From Oegoconia quadripuncta (lineage: Eukaryota > Arthropoda > Insecta > Lepidoptera > Autostichidae): DNA of 64,000 bases. The notes beneath the pieces are model-generated. The model was not told the origin of the DNA and ran no database searches. It saw only the letters and a program-made list of their open reading frames with translations. Position numbers and translations under genes: made by a program. Below are positions 27,001 to 39,000 of the stretch, one piece after another; positions within the stretch are counted from its first letter, which is position 1, and each line of letters begins with the position of its first letter. The stretch spans positions 1,364,001 to 1,428,000 of the forward strand of contig OX438754.1 of assembly GCA_949316235.1 (NCBI GenBank). The letters are read 5' to 3'.

Positions 27001-30000
27001 AAATATGTCTTCTACTCGTAGTAAAAATATGCTGTTCAACTCGCTTTCGTGCGGCATAGTACCCAGTACGCTGGCCCCGCTGAATGCATATGCTCAGCTG
27101 CTGAGTAAAATTGGGTCCAGATCTTTGATCTCCGGAGGCGTGGACCATTCGAATAGACAAAGAATTTTAAATTTTTTATGTGTCAGACGACCAAGGGTTC
27201 AATGGGTCCACTGCAAGCGATGCGAACTCTTGGACATTGTTAGTTTTAGACAAGCGACCTTGCGAGGATGGTGTTGACGAGGCTCAATTTGGCAAAATCA
27301 AAAAATGCTTTATTTTGTAGGTACACAGGGTACACTTAAAATAGTCAGATTTTACATTTTTTTAGCTACTGCTTGTTCGAAAGCCAATTTTCCCTTGAGA
27401 AGAACAAGCAAGAAACTCGATAGGTTGCTCTTTTTTAAAAAAAAAGGTTTTTATGTTACATAATTATTTATTATTATTTTATATTGTAATATTTCATTGT
27501 TAATTGTGAAATAGTCATGTCCATGAAAGTTTATCATCTAAATAATCTGATATTTCATAGTATGCTTTCTTAATATATATCTGTTTTATAGTATCTTTAA
27601 ATTTATTGAAAGGAAGATTTTGTATATCAACAGGAACCTTATTAAAAAAGCGTATACATAACTCTTTGAATGAACTACTGACTGCGGAGGCGACTTATGT
27701 GACCTGCAAGTTTATCTTTATTTCTTGTGTTGACATCATGTTTATCACTATTTTTCCTAACCATCGAAATCGTCTTAACACACACATTTTATGTTGTTCT
27801 AGATATCACATGCTGCCTCATCAGCTGCTCATCACAGATGTACAAAAAGAAGACGCTGGTTTATACAAGTATGTTATATTATTCGACTTATACATTCTGT
27901 ATGTACTCGTACACACTCAACCACAAAAAGTCTCTTCGGTATGAAAATATTTTTCTGAAAACCATCACTTATTAATGCATAAGGTTTACATAATCATAGG
28001 AGGTCGAGTATTCTAGTCCCAGCGGGGCACATGGCTAGTACGCCGGCGGGCGCCGCGTTTGGGTGGTAGTAGGGATATTTAGATGTCCACCTAGTTAATT
28101 ACTAGCAGCTATATTTATAAATAAAAAATAAAAATACAAATACAGTCCATAGGTTTTAGTAGAAATTTTAAATCAAATCAAATCAAAATATTTTATGTCA
28201 TAGGATAAAATTATCACTTGAAAACGTCACTATTAATATTACATTTAAATTTACGGCTCATTCGCAAAGCTGACTCCCCAGAGAAGAACGAGCAAGAAAC
28301 TCTATGGTTGCTCTTTTAAAGATTATGGGTTACAATTTGTGATTTCATAATTATATGAATAAAAAGACAGCTATGTCCATGCTTGCTTATCATTCAAATA
28401 GTCAGTGATTTTATAATAGCCTTTTGCTAATAATTTCTGTTTTATGATTGCTTTAAATTTATTTAAAGGCAAATTTTGAATGTCTACTGGAACCTTATTA
28501 TAAAAGCGTATACATTGCCTTTGAACAATTTACTAACTTTATGAAGTCGGCTAACATAAACGGATAACAGGTTCTTATTCCTTGTATTAACATTATGCCT
28601 ATCACTATTTTTAGCGAATAAGGTTATATTTTTTTTTCGCATATAACAAATTCTCATAAATGTATTGAGAAGTCATTGTTAAGACATTAATTTCCTTAAA
28701 CTTATCTTTAAGAGACACTCTAGGTCCTAATTTATAAATGGCACGAATAGCACGCTTCTGCAGAACAAAAATGACATGTATGTCAGCAGCGTTTCCCCAC
28801 AACAATATGCCATATGACATCAAGCTGTGGAAATAGCTAAAGTAAACCAGTCTTGCGGTATGAACGTCTGTTAAATTTCTGATTTTTTTGACTGCATACG
28901 ACATTTACTTACTGACTATGCTAATATTATATCTAATTTTACAAAATTAATTAATTTAAAATAAATTATCTGAGACTTGACTCATCCTCTGCTCGCAAGC
29001 TCATCGAGACCTCAGAACATGCAGTTTGACGAACCTGCCGACCAGGAAGAGAGTCAAATCTGTCTCCCACCATGCCTAACACTCTATTAGAGCTCCCGCG
29101 CACTCTCCGTACCGTTGACGCACTCTTTCTGCGCATCAAAGCATGGAAATCATCCACGCTGGTATCAGCAAACATTCCAGATGCGCTACAATAGCGAGGG
29201 AGACGGAAAAGAGCCCTAAACACGTTATTATATTGGATACGTAGAGCATTGTACGCTTTTTGTGTTAAGTTTTAGTTTATAGCATTGTTGTGTTCCGGCT
29301 GTATAAGATAAGGTATCCCTCCCCATAAGTACCCGGATCTTCTTCGACTTCATCTTCACTTAACATCAGGTGCAATTGAAGTTAATAGCTAACCCCTGGT
29401 GCCAAAAGAACTACTATTCTGGTTTATACTATAACTGGTTTACTTTAGCTATTTCCACAGCTTGATGTCATATGACATATTGTTGTGGGGAAACGCTGCT
29501 GACTTACATATCATTTTTGTTTTGCAGATGCGTGCTATTCGTGCCATTTATAAATTAGGACCTAGAGTGTCTCTTAGAGATAAGTTTAAGGATATTATTA
29601 TCTTAACAATGGCTTCTTAATACATTAATGAGAATTTGTTATATGCAAAAAATAAATATATAACCTTATTCGCTAAAAATAGTGATAGGCACAATGTTAA
29701 TATATGGAACAAGAACCAGTTATGTGTTTATGTTAGCCGACTTCACAAAGTTAGTAAATCCTTCAAAGGGCAATGTATACGCTTCTATAATAAGGGTCCA
29801 GTAGACATTCAAAATTTGTCTTCATATAAACTTAAAGCAATCGTAAAACAGAAATTATTAGCAAAAGGCTACTCGTATTATAAAATAACTGACCATTTGA
29901 ATGATAATGAAGCGTGGACATAGCTGTCTTATTATTCATATAAAATATCAAATCACAAAATTGCAACCAATAATCTGTTTAAAAGAGCAACCCTAGAGTT

Positions 30001-33000
30001 TCTTGCTCGTTCTTCTCTGGGGAGTCAGCTTTGTGAATGAGCCGTAAATTAATAGTGTAATATTAATAGTGACGTTTTCAAGTGATAATTTTATCCTATG
30101 AAATAAAATATTTTGATTTGATTTATCACGTCTGTCATAAATCCATTTTGGTTGAATTCTTATTATTTTGTAAATTAACGAATAACTTTTAGACTTCTTC
30201 ATACAAATTTCATGTCTGGCTAAATTTATATATGGAGACATAAATATTTTTTGGAAACTATTTCTACAAGCTATTCATAATCTCAATGACTAAGATGTGC
30301 TACTTTTCACAGGTGTATAGTCACAAACAGCCTCCTCCGCAAGAGTTTGAACACGTCAGCAACCTTGGAGGTGGATGAGAGGATTACTGACCAAGGCAAT
30401 GCCTTCCTGCCCTTGGACCACGAGGGGAACATCACGGCACCCCGGGGGTCCAGGGTCATACTGCCGTGTCCTGTCGTTGGTTGGCCTCGACCTAAGGTAA
30501 ATTGCTGTATTCTTAGTATTAGATCCTTACCTATGAAATTGGCGTTTTGTATGAAGAACTTCACTAAGACTGTTTTCTCCATACAAAGATTTCTGAAATT
30601 TCTTTGGGAACGGCAAATCCAAATTTAGCTAAACTTTGTGTGTATTATCGGATAACATTAAGTTAAATATAGGCAGCGTTAATTTTTAAAAGTAACCGCT
30701 TTATAAAAGTTTCTGCGAATCTAAGAAATAATATGGGCAGCTCATGAAAAGAGCTGTGTTCAAGTTTTTTTTATTATGTGATTTAGTACAGACATTAATA
30801 AATATTCCACGTGAAACCTTGAAAATATATTCTATTTTCCAAATAAAAAACAAATTTGGAAATAGCTACAGAATCGTAGAGTGCCGAACATGTTTTCGAA
30901 AACCATTTTACCAACTAATAGATCCAATAGATTTTTTTCACTTTTATAATTCTCATCGAATGAACTGAAGACCAATGCACGTTAGACCAACGCATCGTTT
31001 GAGTTTCTTGCAGTTCACCGAAGGAATATTAGATCGTAAAACTGTTGACATTGTGTACAATATTCTACTTCGCTTTTGACCGCAGACTAGGGTCCAGTAC
31101 TGCTCTTTGGATGCCTTAAAAGAAGAAGCCTAATAATACCTATTTTTTAGCTAATCTGGAAGCTGACTCCTCCAGTGGGTCGTACCAGCGAATTGGAGTC
31201 AACGGAAGAAGTCCTGGTCCTGACAAGCCTGGAGTATGACCAGGAAGGTCTCTACACCTGCACAATTGAAGGAAACGAGGAATTAGTGAAGGTATACTTA
31301 TTGCTTCCGCTTGATGTCGCGTCAGCGTATGTGTTCGGAGCTCCCAAATATCTATGATACCTGAGCTCCTGCCTAGTGGGTATGGGAAATTCTTATTAAA
31401 AAGCGATTAAAGTTTCGCCTTAGCTGCTTTGTATGGACCTCCTGGCTTCGAAACTAAGGATTCCAGGTTAGAATATCGTTTATGGATAATAAATAAATAA
31501 ATATAAATAAATATTCTTAGACATATACACAGCGCCATCTAGTTCCACAGTAAGCAACTATAGGCTTGTGTTGTGGATACCAGATGGTTGATATACTGCA
31601 TAAATATATTTTTTTTGTAAATAAATACTTATTATAAATGAAAACTTCCATAACTCGGGTACACAATGTCCGTGTTCATTACATAAACATGTGCCCCTAG
31701 CGGGATTCGAACCCGCGACCTGTTGGTATAGTGGTCAGAGTTTCTAACTACTACACCAAACATCATAAACAATGTATGTGTATTTAAATGTTTCTAAAAC
31801 TTCTAAGTACAATTGATATTTACTTACTTTGTATTAGTATGTAAGTTGAATGTACATTTTGGATAGATTTTGGTGAGCAATAAAGATATAAGATAAGAAG
31901 ATTAACATCACCGCGTCATTTTCGACGATACCAGCGCAACCAGGTTTACTTCTTGTATTTTGATAGTCGTACGACCGTCCGAATTACAAATTCAGTCGCT
32001 AATTTATCGTTATCTACGACATTATCATTCTTCTTTTTCAATTTAAGAGCTATGCTTTTGCCGGCGGAGTAATAATCAAGTCTCTCTGCTTTTTCTCTTG
32101 GAACGACACGAAATTCACCTTTTCTTTCACTTGGTCAAAGTAAGGTTTGGTGTAGTGGTTAGCAACTCTGACCACTATACCAAAAGGTTGCGGGTGCGAA
32201 TCCCGCTAGGGGCATATGTTTGTGTGATGAATACGGACATGTGAACCCGAGTTATGGATGTTTTCATTTATAATAAGTATTTATTTACAAAAAAAAAATG
32301 TATTTATGTAGTATATCAACCATCTGGTATCCACAACACAAGCCTATAGTTGCTTAAAGTGGAACTAGATGGCGCTGTGTGTATGTCAAGGATATTTATT
32401 ATAATTATTTATTATTATTATTATAATTGCTCCTAAGTTTTCCCCTTCCTCTCTTTCCGTCAATCTTTCCCTCAATTATGTTCTTCAAAGAAAAGCCGGG
32501 TCGTATCACATGACTATCTTTCTCTTCGGTTCTCAACTGTGGCCAACAGACATCTCTTCTCATTTACCATCATATTATTATTTGAATTAATTCTTGTATT
32601 CTCCTTCAATTTAAGAGCTATGCTCTTGTGGGTGGAGTAATGACCACGTCTCTCTACTTTCCGCCCTCATTTTAACCTCTTGGTGCGACACGACACCTTT
32701 TCTTTCACTTGAAAGAAGATTGAAGGAAAGAGAAGAAGGGGAAGACCTAGGCGTAATTACTTTGACCAAGTGTTGGTATAGTCGACCGCAAATCAAGTGT
32801 AACACCGCCAAGTAAAAGCTGGGCAACCGTATGATAGTGGGCTTATACAATCAGCAGTCTGTCCAAAAGTTGAAGTGTTCAGCTTATGTGCAGTCGACTG
32901 TACTATTAGAAGCTCCAACATATTTACCACGTTTATTTGAAGTGTTGAAAATTATACGTAACCTAATAATCGTTTAGAAATTTTCCTCATTACAGGGGTA

Positions 33001-36000
33001 CAGTATTTAAACTCTTGTTACACGTGTAGAAATTTATATAAGGCCATCACCGTTTACAGAGTAAAGATACATATTCGTTCGCTTGTAAAGGGAATATGGG
33101 AAACTTGCCTGAAGCTATAGGTGGTGGGTTTACAGCGATAAGCGGAAGCGGGAGCGTCGCTCTGGAGATGACGCTAAAGGCCCGTATTAATAATTCGATC
33201 TCAAGATTGCGGTGACCTTAAATTGATACTTGAGATACTCTTGCGTGTAAAGAGTATAAAAAATATAATTATATTGAGAGTGAGTCTCAGTCAATCTTAA
33301 GATTGCTTTATTAACACAATAGAATATTCATACATACATGCGCAGTTAAGAGGGTTTATTCCGTCCAGTGGCGCCCTCATTGGGTAAATTAAGATATATT
33401 TTTAACCGAGTTCAAAAAAGGAGGTTCTGTATTTGGGCGTATTTTTTTTTATACTATAACATTAATTAAAAATACTGCTCTGACCTGTACTCGAGAAGCT
33501 TGTAAGCTAATTATAAATAATACCTAAATAGCTTTAATTACGATCATAAGGAATTTCATCACTATTTGAAATTTAAAATTTATCTAGTAGGTACTCTGCA
33601 AAAAAGCTGTATACATGGTAATATATTTAGTCCTTACCTATGAAATTTTGTATGAAGAATTTCATTAAGACTGTTTTCTCCATTTTTTTTTTTTTTTTTT
33701 TTTATGCATAACGGGTTGGTACTTGACCTCAATCACACCTGATGTTAAGTGAAGACGAGGTCGAAGATGGAAGCGTACTGACCCGGAAACCCCAACACAT
33801 TTGAGGGACTGGCTATCTTATCTCTGACAACCGGAACACGATAATGCTATTAACATTGCTGCTTGGCGGCAGATTTAGATAAGATGGTGGTAGCTAGCCA
33901 GGCGGACATTTAAAATGCCCTACCACCAACCAAACCGAGTACTTCAACATGTACCCCGCTGGGGATCGAACCCGCGATCTCCGAATCGTAAACCCAATGT
34001 TGTTTACATTGAGCCACGGAGGCTCCATACAAACATTTTTTTTTTTTTTGGGAACGGCAAATCCAAATTTAGCTAAACTTTGTGTGTATTGTCGGATAAC
34101 ATTAAGTTGAGTATAGGCAGCGTTAATTTTTAAAAGTAACCGCTTTATAAATGTTTCAGCGAATCTAAGAAATGATTATGGGAAGCACATGAAAAGAGCT
34201 CTGTTAAAATTTTTTTATTATATGATTTAGCCCGGAAATTTAAAAAATATTTCCTGTGAAACCTTGAAATAATATTCCATTTTCCAAATAAAAAACTAAT
34301 TTGGATATAGCTTTGAAAGTCGTAGGAATTGGTACATGTGATTAACGAAGAAAAAAAACTCCAATTTCATAGGTTAACTTAGTTCTCGCTTCCGCTCATA
34401 AATAAATCACAAAGTATACAGAACATAATGTAAACGCTTCCTGGAAAAACTGAACTTATTATCGAGTTTGCTGTAGCGGAATCGAGTAGGCGAATTCTGT
34501 TTATAGGCAACATGTATGTTTTCATATAATTTGCAATTAATATTAGTCCGCCATCTTATTTGATTTTCTTCTATTTACGAAATAACTGCTCTTAGAATAA
34601 GAATAGTTTATTATGAACGCCACAACACGATACAAAAACAAAGAAGTAGTAAATTATAGCTAAAATAGAAATACAATTATGAAGAAGATCCCGACAATGC
34701 TGTCACGTGTTGCGGCGTGCACAAATGGGTTAGCACTCAGCTCATGCTGCGACGAATCACAGCGCTGGTTTTCAGTGCCCCCAAATGGCCAGTGACGCAC
34801 GGACGCCACGTGAGGTACAATAATGAGCAGAATAATAATAAATAATTATAGTCGGGTTAGTGTATATTTACACTATAGGTAGTGTAAATATACAAAATAA
34901 TAATTACGTAATAGTATTATAAATAAATACGTCAGAATATGGATATAGTGAGACTGTGAATGCTGTACAGTATAATATAATTAGGCTACTGCTTCAAGCC
35001 AGTCTTACTCTTACACTAGCAGTAGATAGATAAGGCCTTTTTTGGTTCTCCAGTCACACAGCTTAAACACTACCGTGTTCTTGATTACCTATGAGTACCG
35101 ATTAATCCCGATTAATCCCGATTAATCCCGGGGCGGTGGGTGAGGAAAGGGGTATTATCAGATCACAGAAAAAATATCTGGCTCAAATTCAAATCTGTTT
35201 TTCCTATGTTGACATCACTGAATTTATACTTGTTTATGGCATATAGTAAGTTGGACAAAACAGAATGAAGATTGGAAATTTCATGAAATTAGATTATAAG
35301 TCGTGTCGGATTAAATGGTATGTTAGGTTCCAGTCGAGGAGTTAGCCCTGTAACATTGATATATTAAAAAAAAAAAAGAAACGAAACAATTGATAAATAC
35401 TAATTGCCGGAGCAACTCCTGAAGGGAGTGCCCATGAACTGCGGGTAGGCGCGGTTCTTCAGTAGGCACGTGAATTTAGGAAATTGGTTTCTGCCCTACG
35501 CTGTTTAGTTTCGTCTGGTGTGCATATGGGTGGTGGCTTACTTGGATTTAGCTGGCCGGTGCTGGGCCGGCTGGAGAGTCCTCCGCTGGTCTTCCTAGCG
35601 GGCTCCCCATGCCTTAATACAGCACCCACCACACTCGTCACACCACCAGATACCCGCACACCTCAGTCTGTTGGTTGGTTTCCCAAGGAAACCTAATAAA
35701 CCCGCATGCACAAGAGTGCCAGTAAAATTACCCGGTTGGGAAGTTATTATCGTAACAAAAAAACCGCGGGCCGCGCGAAAAAATCCCGAGAGTAGATATA
35801 TAAATCCCTTTTCTTTTTAATTAGGCGGGGTTGCCACCGAAAAATCGCTTGGCCTAGCTAGACTCACGCATATTGGCGTGAACACTAATCTATCGTGCAC
35901 TTGCACGATAGATTATACTTATAATGCCACAACCATGGCACAATTTTCCAAAATTACCGGGTCGATCGAAGGACCAAAAACGATCGATTTTGTTGTATTT

Positions 36001-39000
36001 GTATCCTTGCTCAAATGTAATGGGCAGTGGTGAGCTGCAGCTTCTATTAAAAAGCCCAATTGTCTTTCCAGACCTTTAACGTGGTTATATCAGAGCCGGC
36101 AGTAATCCAGATCCCTCCTGTATCTAAGGAGGCTCTGCGCGCTGGCACCGTCCGCTTCAATTGCACAGCCGCTGGAAGACCAGCTCCTAACGTCACGTGG
36201 TACAAGGATGGGGAGCCGTTGATCTTGATTGGAAGGGTGAGTAGACTGTTTTTTTTTGTTATAAAAGGTTGCTAAGACAAAGGATATGGTGAGTCGATTG
36301 CCAACTACCAGACGCTGGGAGAGTTTCCAAAATTTTTTTTCATACCATGTCGAATGTCGCCGGCAGCGACGTTGAAGCATTTACTCACGTGCTTGTATAG
36401 CGGCAATATTCTTTTAATTACTCGTTTTATTATTATTATTATTACTTATATTTCATCTCTTTGCAAATTTAGGCGTTATTAGACCTGAGCCATTGTATTT
36501 ATATTTATATTGATACTAGCAGCACCATATTTTAGTTGCACTAGTCGATTAATCATTTCCCAAACAGTGAACTTCTTTCTATTTACCTTTGTTCTTCAAG
36601 GGAAGTTTTCATATATATATATGTCCTGTCTTTATGCAACTAGCGACGGTAACTCGTCTGTTCTGGGTGTGACAGTAAACCAGTGCTAAGCTCTTATAAG
36701 CTCAGCATATAGCTGAGTCGTTTCCCTTTCGCTGCTGCGACACTTATCTGAGTGTTCTGTTATTTTATTTGCCTAACAATTGTTGTATATGTGTCGAAGT
36801 GGTGAATAAACAGTTTCTTTCTTTCTTTCTATGCTGCCGAACCTTAGGATCCTCAAGTCTAGGAAGAAAATCATATGTTTCATCATCATTATAAAACATA
36901 TGTACGTGATCTGTTACCTTTCTGTTTGTTAATTTTTATCATTCTTTGATTTCAGATAAACTTGCGATTATCAACTGATGGAAAAAGGACTGAACTGGTC
37001 ATAAGCGGCGTTACTTCGGATGATGCAGGTAAAGAAAATTCCTGGATCAATGTACGTTTGGGTACAAAAATGGATGCCCGGGGTCGGGAGAAGTTGCTGG
37101 AAGTAGGTCGCTTCCATGTGGTCCTCCGGAAGTCTACGGTGGAGGCCTACGTTCGGAAGAAGACGTTGATGATCACTTAACATGTTTCATTTATCTTGAA
37201 GGTTCCAAACAACAATCAATTAACCGCCTCCGTGGTCAATGTAAACAACATTGGGTTTTGGATCGGTGGTCGCGGGTTCGATCCCCAGATACTTGCGTAG
37301 TACTCGGTTTGGTTGGTGGTGGCTAGCTATCACCATCTTACCTATGTCTGACGCCAAACAGCAATGTTAAATTGTTGTGTTCCGGTTGTCAGAGATGATA
37401 GTCAGTTTTCCGGGTACTGCTTCCACCTTCGGCCTCATCTTCACTTAACATCAGGTGTGATTGAGGTCAAGTGCTAACTCGTTGTTACATTTTGAGAAGT
37501 AAAGTAGTAAAATTATACAACCAGGCGGTGTTATTGAGTTACTACAGCTCAGTATTTTGTTCCTCAGGAGTGTACCAATGCTTCGCAACGAACTCTGAGT
37601 CTGTATCGTCAGCTTGGGCTACCCTGAACGTGACTGGGTTAGACGCAGCTCCTCCGAGCAGGATTCAGTGCTGGCCTGAGAGCTCCCGCTCCGTGAGGCT
37701 CCAATGGAGTCCACCAGCCGCTGAACAAGTTGTTGCGTATACTGTCCATAGCACGCCTCTAGGTAAGACCAGATAATAATTATAGGAACTGACAATTGAT
37801 CAACTTGCTGAAAGTGCGGGCCATGACCTACCGCTTTATATTGGATGAGTTTTTTTACCGTACGGAAAAATTAGGTAAGTGAAATAGAAGTTTTAATTGT
37901 TTTTTTCAAAATTGCACGCGTCGGGCGATATTGATATGCGACTGGAGGGATTCGAAGCGAATGCGAAATTTATTTGGATTATTATTTATTTATCTTATCT
38001 AAATCTGCCGCCAAGCAGCAATGTTAATAGCATTGTTGTGTTCCGGTTGTCAGAGATAAGATAGCCAGTCCCCCAAATGTGTTGGGGTTTCCGGGTTAGT
38101 ACGCTTCCACCTTCGACCTCATCTTCACTTAACATCAGGTGTGATTGAGGTCAAGTACGAACCCGTCGTTCATTAAAAAAAAAAAAAAAAAAATTTGGAA
38201 CTAATATTTTCTCCAAGTTTTCTTTATTTATTTCATTTTAATGATGGAAAGGCTACAAACGCGGCCGTCAAATGACACAATTAATGTTTTTATTCGATGA
38301 TGATTTTGAAGAAATAAATAAATTACTTATGCCAATACCTTCTATTTCACTTAGCTAATATGGCCTATTTTTTTCCTTACGGTAAAAAACCTCATCCGGT
38401 ATATATCTCATTTTCAATCAATAACGTCTAAAGATTGTCTCAATAAAGTTGTTCTATTCTAATAAATTTATAACTAGATTCCAAAATTGATTAGGGAAGC
38501 GCCTCATTCACCGGTATTTAAGAGGAAACTTCAAATTAATTTTTTTTAAATTCAAGAGTTTGGGGGAGGCCTTTGCCCAGCAGTGGGACACGATAGGCTA
38601 ATTAAAAAAAAAAAAAAAAAAAAAAATCAAATTATTTATTTTGCCAGAATATAGGTACACAATGGTGTTTATAACACATTTGCTCGAAAAGTGGTATTTT
38701 TTCTATGAAAAACAGGTTCAAAAAGTGGCGCATTTTGGCCTCGGGCTAAAAAGTAGTACGGTTTTTTTTTTTTTTTTTTTTTTTTGTTTCATTCTCTCCT
38801 TTAGGAGAAGGCAAAGGGATCTAGCCCATAACAGCCATGTCTTATTTCACTTATTTCTTCAGTTTGTAAGTCAGTCTCAGTCAAAACAAGCAATTCGTCG
38901 TATACTTGGCGTATACAGAGTCTAGTCACGGTCAGGTCATTCTTCAGTAAAGTGGCAGAATGCTTTACAAAAGATTTTGGCGGCTTCTTGTGGGAACCCG

